NCBI RefSeq assembly: GCF_900130055.1
Contig: NZ_FQXU01000014.1
Span: 1 to 55,608, forward strand
Source of the DNA: Clostridium intestinale DSM 6191
GTDB lineage: Bacteria; Bacillota; Clostridia; Clostridiales; Clostridiaceae
Length of the DNA stretch: 55,608 nt
Direction: 5' to 3'
In this document: positions 6,860-15,807 of the stretch, in pieces
Layout of the letters: every line of letters starts with the position of its first letter
Numbering within the stretch: position 1 is the first letter of the stretch
Position numbers and translations under genes: made by a program
The notes under the pieces: model-generated
The model's input: only the letters and a program-made list of their open reading frames with translations
Databases searched by the model: none
What the model was told of the DNA's origin: nothing

Positions 6860-7993
6860 ATGAAAGCTATAGTTTATGAAGGTATTAGAGATGTAGAAGT
6901 TAAACAAGTAAAAGATCCTGCTATTCAAAAATCGGATGATATAATAGTTAAAGTAACTTCTACAGCTATCTGCGGATCGGACTTACATTTAGTTCATGGA
7001 TTTATACCTAATCTTCCTAAAGGGTTTGTATTAGGCCATGAAACTATGGGGATTGTAGAAGAAGTAGGAAAAGATGTAACTAAGGTTAAAAAAGGAGATA
7101 GAGTAATAGTTCCATTCCCGGTTTCTTGCGGGCATTGTTGGTATTGTGAACATGATTTATGGAGTCAATGTGATAACTCAAATCCAAATGGAGAAACGGG
7201 AGGATTATTAGGATATAGTAATACGTTTGGAGGTTATGATGGAGGTCAGGCTCAATATCTAAGAGTTCCTTATGCAAATGTAGGTCCTACTATAATTCCA
7301 GAAGAGCTGACAGATGAACAAGTTTTATTTTTAACTGATATCTTACCAACATCACTTTGGGGTGTTGATATTGCAGAAGTAAAACCAAATGATACTGTTG
7401 TAGTTTTAGGATCTGGTCCAGTAGGCTTATTAGCTCAAAAATGGGCTATATATAAAGGCGCTAAAAGAGTAATTGCAGTTGATAGAGTAGGATATAGATT
7501 AGAGCATGCTAGAAAGTATAATCAAGTTGAAACTATCAATTTTGAAGACTATGATAATACAGGTGAATATATTAAAGAAATAACTGGAGGAGGAGCAGAT
7601 GCAGTAGTAGATTGTGTTGGGATGGATGGAAAGATGTCTACTATAGAGAAAATAGAAAGTGCATTAAAGCTTCAAGGTGGATCAAAGTCAGCTATTGAAA
7701 TAGCATCTCAAGCTATTAGAAAAGGTGGAACGGTAGCTTTAGTAGGTGTTTATGGATCTAAGTATAATGCATTTCCGCTAGGAGATTTCTTTTCAAGAAA
7801 TATAACTCTAAGGATGGGTCAATGTCCAGCACATATATATGTTGATCCTATACTAGAGTTAATTAAAGAAGGTAAATTTGATGCTACTGATATAATAACT
7901 CATAGGTTATCAATTGATGAAGGAAAACATGCTTATGGGATATTTGATGCTAAAGAAGACAATTGTATAAAGGTTGTTTTAAAACCTAATTAA
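6860..7993 (+). CDS. Zinc-dependent alcohol dehydrogenase (formaldehyde dehydrogenase-like)
   Basis: Medium-chain dehydrogenase of 377 residues using NAD(P). Catalytic zinc ligands are visible in TAICGSDLHLVHG and in GHETMG. The structural zinc loop CGHCWYCEHDLWSQC holds four cysteines. The Rossmann motif is VVVLGSGPVGLLAQ near residue 185. The large insert with GGYDGGQAQYLRVPYAN and the overall layout match the glutathione-independent formaldehyde dehydrogenase-like branch; the real substrate alcohol is unknown. The ATG at 6860 is 6 bases after GGAGGAG and gives the usual MKA start; the in-frame TTG at 6845 lies before that box. Confidence 0.9.
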   Translation: MKAIVYEGIRDVEVKQVKDPAIQKSDDIIVKVTSTAICGSDLHLVHGFIPNLPKGFVLGHETMGIVEEVGKDVTKVKKGDRVIVPFPVSCGHCWYCEHDLWSQCDNSNPNGETGGLLGYSNTFGGYDGGQAQYLRVPYANVGPTIIPEELTDEQVLFLTDILPTSLWGVDIAEVKPNDTVVVLGSGPVGLLAQKWAIYKGAKRVIAVDRVGYRLEHARKYNQVETINFEDYDNTGEYIKEITGGGADAVVDCVGMDGKMSTIEKIESALKLQGGSKSAIEIASQAIRKGGTVALVGVYGSKYNAFPLGDFFSRNITLRMGQCPAHIYVDPILELIKEGKFDATDIITHRLSIDEGKHAYGIFDAKEDNCIKVVLKPN

Positions 7994-8000
7994 TATATAT

Positions 8001-8036
8001 AAGAATACAGTATGAAAATATTGTATTCTTTTTTAT
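8001..8036 (+). terminator. Terminator after the alcohol dehydrogenase gene
   Basis: Stem AAGAATACA / TGTATTCTT with a 12-base loop and a T run, 8 bases after the stop codon. Confidence 0.8.
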
Positions 8037-8178
8037 TTAAAAATAGAAATAGTTTGAATATTTAGAAAATTAAAAGGAAATATAATAAATATGGAGAATA
8101 TATAATAATAAAAGCGTTCTATCTATAGAGTTAGGAATAATATTTTAATAGTATTAATATTTTAATATAGATGACTTA

Positions 8179-8194
8179 GCTGAAATTTTTCAGC
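8179..8194 (+). promoter_or_regulatory. 5'-UTR hairpin before the EF-G-like leader
   Basis: GCTGAAA / TTTCAGC with a two-base loop, in the long untranslated region ahead of the leader peptide. No T run follows, so it is not a terminator. It is a second possible structured element in this leader. Confidence 0.45.
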
Positions 8195-8229
8195 ATCATA
8201 TAGCCTAAACTTTAAAGAAAGGTGGGTGA

Positions 8230-8262
8230 ATGTTAAGGCTTAGGACCTTAACGCACGTATGA
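8230..8262 (+). CDS. Ten-residue leader peptide overlapping the EF-G-like start codon
   Basis: The short frame MLRLRTLTHV starts 7 bases after the good ribosome binding site GAAAGG (8217-8222). Its stop codon overlaps the next start as ATGA (8259-8262). The downstream gene has no well-placed site of its own: the nearest AGGA (8242-8245) is 13 bases away and sits in a hairpin loop. The arrangement implies that ribosomes reach the EF-G-like gene by translating this peptide and re-initiating. That the peptide is made is inferred from its start site and overlap. Confidence 0.65.
   Translation: MLRLRTLTHV
8232..8252 (+). promoter_or_regulatory. Hairpin inside the leader peptide
   Basis: GTTAAGG / CCTTAAC, a perfect 7-bp stem with loop CTTAGGA, covering codons 1 to 8 of the leader peptide and ending 6 bases before the EF-G-like ATG. 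The only AGGA near that start is in the loop. A ribosome on the leader would open it; alternatively it could bring the upstream GAAAGG close to the main start. Either way it is placed to control initiation. Confidence 0.7.
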
Positions 8263-10355
8263 AAGAGTACAAAATTTCCAATTTAAGAAATGTAGGAATA
8301 GTTGGACATAGTTCATCAGGAAAGACATCTTTGGTAGAGGCTTTATTATTTACAACAAATACAATAGACAGATTAGGGAAGACAGAGGAAGGAACTACTG
8401 TAAGTGACTATGATTTAGAAGAAAGAAAAAGGAGGATATCTTTAAACACAACAATTTTACCTTTAGAATATGAGGATAAAAAAATAAATTTGTTAGATAC
8501 TCCTGGTTACTTCGATTTTGTAGGTGAAATGGTTCAAGGAATGAGAGCAGTAGATGTAGCAACAATAGTAGTATGCGGTGTATCAGGTGTTGCAGTAGGT
8601 GATGAAAAAGCGTGGGATTATTGTAATAAAATAAAACTCCCTAGGAGCTTTTTTATAAATAAGCTAGATAGAGAAAACTCTGATTTTGATAGAGTTTTAG
8701 AAGACTTAAAAAATAGATTTGGGATAAGTGTTGTACCTATTCAATATCCAATTGGAAAAGAAGATGATTTTCATGGAGTAGTAAATGTTATATCTAGAAA
8801 GGCGAGAATATATAGTAAAGGAAATCCTAAAGGGGTTTTCTGTGATATACCACCTGAACTAGAGGAAAAGATAGATAGCTGTAAACAGGCTATCATGGAA
8901 GCTGTTGCAGAGACTGATGAAGAGCTTCTAGATAAATACTTCTCAGAAGGAGAATTATCTGATGAAGAAATATATAAGGGATTAATTAGAGGTTGTGCAA
9001 ATGGGGATGTGGCACCTGTTATGTGTGGCAGTTCTACATCAGCTATAGGGATGGATGTATTACTTGAAGATATATGTGAATGTTTCCCATCACCTGAATA
9101 TGCACTTCCGCAAAAGGGAATTGATTTACAAACTGATGAAGAGGTTTTCATGAACTATGATGAAAATAAGCCTTTTTCTGCATTTATATTTAAAACAATT
9201 GCAGATCCTTTTGTAGGAAAATTATCTCTATTTAAAGTAATTACAGGAAAAGCTAAAAATGATTTAAGTATATATAATTCTAATAAAGATAAAAGTGAGA
9301 AGCTAAGTAATTTATATTTCATGAGAGGGAAACAGCAGGTAGTAGCTAAAGAGATTATAGCTGGTGATATAGGTGCAATAGCTAAACTGCAATATAGTGC
9401 AACAGGGGATACCCTATGTGAATCTACCTTCAAGATAAAATATGATAAAATAAACTTCCCAGAGCCTGTAATATCTATGTCTATAGTACCAAAGAGTAAA
9501 GGTGATGAGGAGAAGATCTCATTGTCTTTGGGCAAATTATTAGAAGAAGACCCAACCTTTAAAATAAGTAGAGATATTGAGAATGCAGAAACCATAGTAT
9601 CTGGAGTGGGTGAAGCACATCTAGAGGTTATAGCTGCAAAGATAAAAAATAAGTTTGGAGTGGATGTATTGCTTCAAGAACCAAAGGTTCCATATAGAGA
9701 GGCTATAAAGGGGGTTGCTGATGTTCAAGGAAAACACAAAAAGCAATCTGGTGGACATGGTCAATATGGGGATGTATGGATTAAATTTGAGGCAAGAAAC
9801 GATGGAGAAGATGAGCTAGAATTTATTGATAAGGTTGTTGGGGGATCCGTACCTAGAAACTTTATACCAGCAGTTGAAAAAGGTTTAAAAGAATGTATTC
9901 GTCACGGGGTATTGGCTGGCTATCCAGTTATAGGATTAAAAGCTACCCTTCATGATGGATCTTATCATACAGTAGACTCATCAGAAATGGCATTTAAGAT
10001 AGCTGCTTCTCAGGCTTATAAGAGAGGTTTAGAGAAAGCTAATCCTATTTTGTTAGAACCTATAATGTCTGTAACCATAAGTATACCAGAAGACTATATG
10101 GGAGATATAATAGGAGATATAAACAAGAGAAGAGGAAGAGTGTTAGGAATGGAGCCAGATAAAAAGCTTCAAAAGATTATAGCAGAAGTACCTATGGCAG
10201 AGATGTTTAAGTATGCTACAGATCTTAGAAGCATAACAGGGGCTAGAGGTAGTTTTGAAATGAAGTTTGAGAGATATGAAGAAGTTCCAGCTCCAGAAAC
10301 CTTAATTATAATAGATGAAGTTAAAAGGAATAGGGAGCTTAGAAACGAAGCTTAA
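8259..10355 (+). CDS. EF-G-like translational GTPase (FusA2-type paralogue)
   Basis: GTPase of 698 residues with the full EF-G domain set. G domain: P loop GHSSSGKT at 16-23, DTPG at 80-83, NKLD at 134-137. Domains II to V follow, with GVGEAHLEV and the domain IV loop GGHGQYGDVWIK, and end on an EF-G C-terminal fold (MAEMFKYATDLRSITGARG). The P loop and the switch region EGTTVSDYDLEERKRRISL differ from canonical EF-G (AHIDAGKTT, and DWMEQEQERGITI), placing it with the EF-G-like paralogues of unproven role. It is monocistronic, away from the str operon. Its unusual leader peptide suggests regulation by ribosome state. Tet(M)-type ribosomal protection proteins are relatives but do not share this motif set. 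Confidence 0.88.
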   Translation: MKEYKISNLRNVGIVGHSSSGKTSLVEALLFTTNTIDRLGKTEEGTTVSDYDLEERKRRISLNTTILPLEYEDKKINLLDTPGYFDFVGEMVQGMRAVDVATIVVCGVSGVAVGDEKAWDYCNKIKLPRSFFINKLDRENSDFDRVLEDLKNRFGISVVPIQYPIGKEDDFHGVVNVISRKARIYSKGNPKGVFCDIPPELEEKIDSCKQAIMEAVAETDEELLDKYFSEGELSDEEIYKGLIRGCANGDVAPVMCGSSTSAIGMDVLLEDICECFPSPEYALPQKGIDLQTDEEVFMNYDENKPFSAFIFKTIADPFVGKLSLFKVITGKAKNDLSIYNSNKDKSEKLSNLYFMRGKQQVVAKEIIAGDIGAIAKLQYSATGDTLCESTFKIKYDKINFPEPVISMSIVPKSKGDEEKISLSLGKLLEEDPTFKISRDIENAETIVSGVGEAHLEVIAAKIKNKFGVDVLLQEPKVPYREAIKGVADVQGKHKKQSGGHGQYGDVWIKFEARNDGEDELEFIDKVVGGSVPRNFIPAVEKGLKECIRHGVLAGYPVIGLKATLHDGSYHTVDSSEMAFKIAASQAYKRGLEKANPILLEPIMSVTISIPEDYMGDIIGDINKRRGRVLGMEPDKKLQKIIAEVPMAEMFKYATDLRSITGARGSFEMKFERYEEVPAPETLIIIDEVKRNRELRNEA

Positions 10356-10377
10356 TAATACGATAATGATAAATATA

Positions 10378-10414
10378 AACACCCGTAGGATATAATTTCC
10401 TATGGGTGTTTTCT
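10378..10414 (+). terminator. Terminator after the EF-G-like gene
   Basis: Stem AACACCCGTAGGA / TCCTATGGGTGTT with one G-U pair, followed by TTT. Confidence 0.85.
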
Positions 10415-10542
10415 ATTAAATAAGGTATATATTTATACTTTCTTGGTTAAATTAATTTCAATAAAGAATATAGGGATATTAAGGGGAATATGCTAAGTAA
10501 TAGGTGCCTGAAATTAGAGTGGTTCACTAGGAGGGTTCACAG

Positions 10543-10779
10543 ATGTCAGAATATAAAATGGAGATAAAAGGAGAAATAGGATTAAGTGATTATAGTAATA
10601 TTTATGATTATATAGGAGTTGTAGATACTGCGGATAATTTTACTATAACATTAGATTCGTCCCAAACTGAAAACCTAGACATAATATGCTCTATGCTTAA
10701 AGATAATAAGTTTAACATATTGTATCAAGGGGAAGATTCACAAGGAAATTATTTTATTAATGCTATAAAAAAGAAGTGA
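10543..10779 (+). CDS. Small protein of unknown function, 78 residues
   Basis: Not recognised. It starts with a good ribosome binding site (TAGGAGGG, 8 bases upstream). The protein is acidic at the start, with alternating hydrophobic residues that suggest a small alpha/beta fold (MEIKGEIGLSDYSNIYDYIG, then FTITLDSSQTENLDIICSMLK, then ILYQGEDSQGNYFINAI). There is no signal peptide, membrane segment or cysteine motif. It lies between terminators, so it is transcribed alone or from the 10.4-10.5 kb gap. Confidence 0.7.
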   Translation: MSEYKMEIKGEIGLSDYSNIYDYIGVVDTADNFTITLDSSQTENLDIICSMLKDNKFNILYQGEDSQGNYFINAIKKK

Positions 10780-10824
10780 GAATTTGTATATACTTATGTT
10801 ATAATAAGTATGTTATGTATTGAG

Positions 10825-10853
10825 AATACTAGTTTTAAGCAACTAGTATTTTA
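10825..10853 (+). terminator. Terminator after the 78-residue gene
   Basis: Perfect stem AATACTAGTT / AACTAGTATT with loop TTAAGC and a short T run. Confidence 0.8.
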
Positions 10854-10897
10854 TTAGAGTTTTATTGGGACAAGTTATAAATCTAGGAGGGAAATCT

Positions 10898-11845
10898 ATG
10901 AAAAATTATGTAGTAGGTGTTGACTTAGGAGGAACAAAGATCAGCTGTGCCTTATCTGATCTTGAGGGTAGAGTTGTAGCTCAAACTACAATACCAACTT
11001 TAGCGCATGAAGGAGATAATCCTGTATTAGGAAGAATAATCAAAACTATAGAGATGGTTTTAGAAGAAGGAAACGTTGCAACTAATGAAGTAGCTGCAAT
11101 CGGAATAGGATCTCCAGGACCTCTTGATGCAAAAAAAGGAATTATAGTAACTACACCGAATCTTCCATTTAAAAACTTTCAATTAGTACAGCCAATAGAA
11201 GAAAAATTTTCTATTCCCACTTATCTAGACAATGATGCTAATGTAGCTGCAATAGCAGAATTTATGTTTGGAGCAGGTAAGGGAACTGAAAATATGGTAT
11301 ATATAACAGTAAGTACAGGTGTTGGTGGAGGAGCTATATTAAATGGTAAAATATATAGAGGAAGCACCACTAATGCATTAGAAGTAGGTCATACTACTGT
11401 ATTCCCAGGTGGTCCAAGATGTGGATGTGGGAATTTAGGATGTCTAGAAGCTACTTCTTCAGGAACAGCTATAGGCAGACGTGCAAATGAAGCAGTAAAC
11501 AGTAAAGTAGAAACATCATTAAGAGATTACGAAACTGTTACTTCATATGAAGTATTTAAAGAAGCAGAAAAAGGTGATGCTGTATCTAAGAAGATATTAG
11601 ATGAAGCATTCAGCTATCTAGGAATTGGTGTAGCTAACATAATAGCAAGCTTTGACCCAGATAAGGTTATAATAGGTGGAGGCGTTTCAAAGGGCGGAGA
11701 TGTACTATTTAATAAAGTACAAGAAGTTGTAAACGAAAGATGCTTCAAATCAATGGCAGAATATTGCAAGATAGTTCCAGCTGGATTAGGAACAGATGCT
11801 GGTGTTTTAGGAGCTGTGGCTCTAGCTATAATGGAAAGTAAATAG
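10898..11845 (+). CDS. glcK: ROK-family glucokinase
   Basis: Cytosolic sugar kinase of 315 residues, ATP plus glucose to glucose 6-phosphate. The ATP-phosphate loop is GVDLGGTK at the N-terminus. The substrate segment LDNDANVAAIAEFMFGAGKG carries the catalytic Asp. The ROK signature region ALEVGHTTVFPGGPRCGCGNLGCLEA holds the zinc-binding His-Cys cluster. The C-terminal GGGVSKGGDVLF is also typical. The ATG at 10898 follows AGGAGGG by 7 bases; the in-frame TTG at 10865 has none. It is monocistronic. Specificity for glucose rather than another hexose is by family resemblance only. Confidence 0.9.
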   Translation: MKNYVVGVDLGGTKISCALSDLEGRVVAQTTIPTLAHEGDNPVLGRIIKTIEMVLEEGNVATNEVAAIGIGSPGPLDAKKGIIVTTPNLPFKNFQLVQPIEEKFSIPTYLDNDANVAAIAEFMFGAGKGTENMVYITVSTGVGGGAILNGKIYRGSTTNALEVGHTTVFPGGPRCGCGNLGCLEATSSGTAIGRRANEAVNSKVETSLRDYETVTSYEVFKEAEKGDAVSKKILDEAFSYLGIGVANIIASFDPDKVIIGGGVSKGGDVLFNKVQEVVNERCFKSMAEYCKIVPAGLGTDAGVLGAVALAIMESK

Positions 11846-11854
11846 ATTTTATAT

Positions 11855-11887
11855 AAAGGTAGGGATTGTTGATCCTTACCTTTTTTT
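11855..11887 (+). terminator. Terminator after the ROK kinase gene
   Basis: Stem AAAGGTAGGGAT / ATCCTTACCTTT with one G-U pair, then a T run. Confidence 0.9.
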
Positions 11888-11974
11888 CATGTGAAACTTC
11901 TTTTTATTGCATTGAAAAAATATTATGATATATAATATTAAGAACAGGAAAATAAATACAGTAAGGAGTAAGGC

Positions 11975-14428
11975 ATGGATTATAATTATAGATTTTTGAA
12001 ACTAGAATTTTTAGACATATATGAAGAGATAACTAAGCTAGAGATGACATCAGAAGAATATCATTATATTCTTGAAAATGCAGTTCTTCTAGTAGTAAAA
12101 AGAGTTTATGAAAAACTTTCTATAGAATATATAAATGAAGATATTAAAATATGCCTTAGAAACCTTATGGTTAAAGGATATATAAACGAGGAACTATACC
12201 ATGATATTATTAATCTCCTAAATACAAAGAGAAGCTTTGATGAGGAGTGTGGGAGAGTCATGTATGAAGTAAGTACATGGCTTGTAACAGAATTTGGAGA
12301 AGAGGATTATTCTCTATTTATGGACAGCCTAACAGAAAAGGAAAAGAATATATTTAAGAAATACATCTATCCAAAAGAAATAAGTATTGAAATAGTAGAA
12401 AATGAAGAAGAGAATTTAAAAACACTAGAGAATATACTTCCTTATTATGAAGAAGAAGTTGAGGACGAGGAGCTATCTGCTTTAATAAATGATGGTGAAG
12501 ATTATTACTATGGAAGAAATGATAAAGAGAAGAACTTGGAAAAATGTTTTGAATGTTTTAGCGAAGCTGCAGACTTAGGAAGTTCTTATGCTCAATCTTG
12601 GATAGGATATTTGTATGAACTTGGGCTAGGAGTGGAGAAAGACTACGACAAAGCATTGGAATGGTATAAAAAATCTTCCTTAAGCGACAATGCCTATTCT
12701 CAGTGGGCAATAGGAATGATGTATCTCTCTGACAAAAAGCCGGATAATGATTATAAGATGTCTTTATATTGGTTTACTAAATCGGCTGAAAATGAATATG
12801 CTCCAGGACAATATCAGCTTGCAAATCTATATTATGATGGTGACGGAGTGAATCAAAACTATGAGGAAGCTTTCAAATATTATTCTAAGTCGGCAGGGTA
12901 TGGTTATTCACCAGCAGAATTCATGTTAAGTACTATGTATAAGAATGCACTTGGTATAGAGGAAGATATGGTAAAGGCTGTGTATTGGTGTAAAAAGGCA
13001 GCGGAGCATGGTTATCCACCAGCACAACTAATAGCAGGAAAAATATTAACACAAGGGTTTAATATAGAACAAGATAAAAATAAGGGAATAGAGTTCATAG
13101 AGAAAGCAGCAGAAGAGGGAATGACGGAAGCATACAATTATTTGGCCGAACTGTATGAAGGTAATTATGGACAAGAAAAGGACCTTAATAAAGTACTAGA
13201 CTATTATGAGAAATCTACAGAGTTAAATGATATTGAAGGAAAACTTTCTCTTGGATTGTATAAATTATATGGCTATGCTGGAGAAACTGACTATAAAGGA
13301 GCTTATGAAATATTCTCAGAACTTGTAGATAAAGAAAAAGACCCTAGTGCCATGGTTAGACTATCAATAATGTATATTGAAGGTTACTATGTAGAGAAAG
13401 ATTTAGATAAAGCATTAGAGCTATCTATTAGAGCTTCTGATCTAGATTATGGGAGTGCGTATATAAATGCTGGGTATATTTATGAAAGAAAAGATTTTTT
13501 GAAAAGAGATGTTAACAAAGCGCTAGAATATTATAATAAAGCTTGTGAAAAGGAAATGCCAGAGGCATTCTTTAACATTGCTATGTTATATAGAAATGGT
13601 GAATTAGGTGAAATTAATGGAATAAAAGCCTTTGAATACTTTAAAAAGGCGGCTGACTTAGGAGATTTGGAAGCTGCAGCTTATGTAGGAGATTATTTAG
13701 AGTATTCTTATGGAGTAACACCTAAAGACCACTATGAGGCATATAGATATTATTATATGGGATATGAATATGGGCTTAACCAATCTAGTTATGCTATAGG
13801 AAGATTCTATAAAGATGGCATGGTAGTAAAAAAAGATTATAAAAAGGCTTTTGATATTTTTTTAAGCATCTATGAAAAGGGATATAAATATGCTTCAGCA
13901 GAATTAGGAGAATGTTATATATTTGGATATGGAGTTAAACAGGATGTAGAAAAGGGCATAGCCTTATTAAATCAAGGAATGGAGCTAGAAAATCCTAGGG
14001 CATTTTTAATAATGGGGGATTGTTATCAACTTGGATTGGGTGTAAAAAGAAAAAAGAGTGAAGCCATAGATTACTATATACAAGCTTTTAAGAAGGCAGA
14101 ATGGGATGCGGCACTTAAGCTTGCGGAAAATCAATATAAACTAGGTGGAATAATAAAAAAATATAGTAGTATATTTAGATTTTTAGAAGTTGGAGCAGAT
14201 AATGGGCATGGTGGATGCTGCTTTAATCTAGGGATATTATATTATTATGGAAAAGGGCATAGGAAAGATTTAAGAAAATCAAAGGAATATATATTAAAGG
14301 CGTGTGACTATGGAATACCAGAAGCTGAAAATTTCTATAGATTAAAGTTTTCAAAAATAGGGGAAAGTTCTATAGAAGCAACAAAGATATCTTCAGGACA
14401 ATATTTTGTTAATATTTTAAAAAAATGA
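11975..14428 (+). CDS. Large Sel1-repeat (TPR-like) protein
   Basis: Protein of 817 residues. From about residue 165 to 790 it is built of about 18 Sel1-like helical repeats of 36-38 residues, seen as recurring A..LG..Y..G.GV..D..KA..Y..KAA blocks, e.g. GYLYELGLGVEKDYDKALEW and LGECYIFGYGVKQDVEKGI. The first ~160 residues are a different acidic helical region. There is no signal peptide or membrane segment, so it is probably cytosolic. Sel1 proteins are usually scaffolds for protein complexes; the partner here cannot be told. It is monocistronic with its own terminator. Confidence 0.88.
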   Translation: MDYNYRFLKLEFLDIYEEITKLEMTSEEYHYILENAVLLVVKRVYEKLSIEYINEDIKICLRNLMVKGYINEELYHDIINLLNTKRSFDEECGRVMYEVSTWLVTEFGEEDYSLFMDSLTEKEKNIFKKYIYPKEISIEIVENEEENLKTLENILPYYEEEVEDEELSALINDGEDYYYGRNDKEKNLEKCFECFSEAADLGSSYAQSWIGYLYELGLGVEKDYDKALEWYKKSSLSDNAYSQWAIGMMYLSDKKPDNDYKMSLYWFTKSAENEYAPGQYQLANLYYDGDGVNQNYEEAFKYYSKSAGYGYSPAEFMLSTMYKNALGIEEDMVKAVYWCKKAAEHGYPPAQLIAGKILTQGFNIEQDKNKGIEFIEKAAEEGMTEAYNYLAELYEGNYGQEKDLNKVLDYYEKSTELNDIEGKLSLGLYKLYGYAGETDYKGAYEIFSELVDKEKDPSAMVRLSIMYIEGYYVEKDLDKALELSIRASDLDYGSAYINAGYIYERKDFLKRDVNKALEYYNKACEKEMPEAFFNIAMLYRNGELGEINGIKAFEYFKKAADLGDLEAAAYVGDYLEYSYGVTPKDHYEAYRYYYMGYEYGLNQSSYAIGRFYKDGMVVKKDYKKAFDIFLSIYEKGYKYASAELGECYIFGYGVKQDVEKGIALLNQGMELENPRAFLIMGDCYQLGLGVKRKKSEAIDYYIQAFKKAEWDAALKLAENQYKLGGIIKKYSSIFRFLEVGADNGHGGCCFNLGILYYYGKGHRKDLRKSKEYILKACDYGIPEAENFYRLKFSKIGESSIEATKISSGQYFVNILKK

Positions 14429-14434
14429 TTTTAT

Positions 14435-14466
14435 AAAAAAGATATCTCTTTTGGGATATCTTTTTT
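14435..14466 (+). terminator. Terminator after the Sel1-repeat gene
   Basis: AAAAAAGATATC / GATATCTTTTTT around an 8-base loop, so the arms also supply the A and T tracts. Confidence 0.85.
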
Positions 14467-14506
14467 ACACTTATAATTAAAAGAGAAAAAGTTTTAGGAG
14501 GAGAAT

Positions 14507-15148
14507 ATGAAAACTACTATATATTTAACAAGACATGGAGAAACTATATGGAATTTAGAGAAAAGGCTACAAGGATGGAATAACTCTCCTTTGACAAAAG
14601 ACGGAATAGATCAGGCAAAAAATTTAAGCAAAAGACTAGAAGATATAAACATTGATGTAATATATACAAGCCCCTCAGAGAGAGCGTTTAAAACAGCAGA
14701 AATTTTAAAAGGAGAAAAAGATTTAGAAATAAAACTTCATGAAGGTTTAAAAGAAATGGGTTTTGGACTATGGGAAGGAATGATATGGGAAGAAATAGAG
14801 AACTCTGAGAAATATGGAAAGGAACTATATAACCTATATTATAACCCTAAAGAATATAAACCTTTTGAAGGAGAGGAAATAGATATTTTTGAAAAAAGAA
14901 CTAAAGAAGCTTTAGAGGAGATAATTGAGAACAATAAAGGAAAAGATGTTTTAATAGTTACTCATGGAATTACTTTAAAGCTGATGGTTGGGTATTTTGA
15001 GAACTTAGGAATTGAAGAAACTATTAAGGGGATAGTTATGGGACAAACTTCTCTTACAAAGATAACTATTGAAGAAGATACATATAATATAGAATTTAAA
15101 AATGATACTAGTCATTATCAAGATGACTACATAAAAAAAGGCTGGTAA
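14507..15148 (+). CDS. Histidine phosphatase (phosphoglycerate mutase-like)
   Basis: Protein of 213 residues in the histidine phosphatase superfamily. The catalytic motif is TRHGET at residues 8-13, with a second active-site histidine in LIVTHGITLKLM near residue 152, and the Arg and Glu positions YTSPSERAFKTAEIL and KEMGFGLWEGM are present. It is shorter than glycolytic dPGM (about 230-250), so a cofactor-independent small-molecule phosphatase (CobC/PhoE-like) is more likely than a glycolytic mutase. The start follows TAGGAGGAGA. It is monocistronic. Confidence 0.85.
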   Translation: MKTTIYLTRHGETIWNLEKRLQGWNNSPLTKDGIDQAKNLSKRLEDINIDVIYTSPSERAFKTAEILKGEKDLEIKLHEGLKEMGFGLWEGMIWEEIENSEKYGKELYNLYYNPKEYKPFEGEEIDIFEKRTKEALEEIIENNKGKDVLIVTHGITLKLMVGYFENLGIEETIKGIVMGQTSLTKITIEEDTYNIEFKNDTSHYQDDYIKKGW

Positions 15149-15158
15149 TAAGAAGATA

Positions 15159-15194
15159 AGTAGGACGGAATTTTAAAATTCTGTCCTACTTTTA
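15159..15194 (+). terminator. Terminator after the histidine phosphatase gene
   Basis: AGTAGGACGGAATT / AATTCTGTCCTACT (one G-U) with a minimal loop and TTTT. Confidence 0.9.
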
Positions 15195-15367
15195 TGTAAG
15201 TTATAGCCCATTAATATTATCTAAAAACGGCAATAACAATTATAACCTTAAAAGCTTGTCCGGTCAATATAAAATAACTAATGAAAAAATTTCTAAGAAT
15301 AAAAAGAGCAAATTTGCATAGATTAAATAGTGTACAGGACAAGAATTCACGAATAGGAGTGATTAAT

Positions 15368-15505
15368 ATGCCGAAAGATAGTCAAGTTGATAATAAATTA
15401 TCTAGAAAATTGAAATCTAATTGGGATGATACATCAGCATCAGAGGAAGGCAAAAATAAAAATAAAACTAGAAAGAAACAATCAGCCCCAGTAACTTGGC
15501 AATAA
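15368..15505 (+). CDS. 45-residue basic hydrophilic protein of unknown function
   Basis: The ATG at 15368 follows AGGAGTGATTA, a well-placed ribosome binding site. An ATG at 15281 opens the same frame earlier but has no such site, so the short form is preferred. The product (MPKDSQVDNKL to APVTWQ) is very hydrophilic, rich in K, N, S and D, with no hydrophobic core, and probably disordered. I do not recognise it. Its size and composition resemble other tiny basic proteins in spore formers, but no role is claimed. Confidence 0.6.
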   Translation: MPKDSQVDNKLSRKLKSNWDDTSASEEGKNKNKTRKKQSAPVTWQ

Positions 15506-15807
15506 ATTCTTTTGCCTCATACATAACCTCCATCTAGCTTTTACCCCACCTTAAAGCTAAAGGTTACAAATATAAACTACTTAATTATACTTAGATGTTT
15601 AGGTTTTGAGGTAAGAGAGTTTTTCACATAAAGGTCTGTCCGAAGTAGAGTTACTCTACTTTTAGGACAGATTTTTTATTGATTAGGAAATTCAGAACGG
15701 TATCGCTTTGATAATTTTTTGAAAGTTTAAATTAAGCTATTGCCTAGAAAATTCCAACAACAAATGATATCATTATAATTAATAAATTTATTAAGAAGGT
15801 GAATTAA
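15506..15807. other. Intergenic region with one orphan hairpin
   Basis: 302 bases without a convincing gene. It holds an imperfect hairpin at 15524-15566 (TAACCT and TAGCTTT pairing with AAAGCTA and AGGTTA across loop TACCCCACCTT) with no T run, and a strong terminator at 15635-15677, followed by the cinA promoter region. The terminator lies 130 bases after the last gene, so the transcript has an unusually long structured tail or a small RNA is encoded here. Confidence 0.5.
15635..15677 (+). terminator. Strong terminator before cinA
   Basis: Outer stem TCTGTCC / GGACAGA and inner stem AAGTAGAG / CTCTACTT followed by TTTTTT. Confidence 0.9.

Noticed and set aside
8259-10355. Tet(M)-type tetracycline resistance protein
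   Set aside because: The G-domain motifs (GHSSSGKT, DTPGYFDF, NKLD with EGTTVSDY) match EF-G-like paralogues, not the ribosomal protection family. The leader peptide resembles attenuators but is much shorter.
15281-15370. Longer form of the 45-residue gene starting at ATG 15281
   Set aside because: No ribosome binding site near 15281, whereas AGGAGTGATTA precedes the ATG at 15368.
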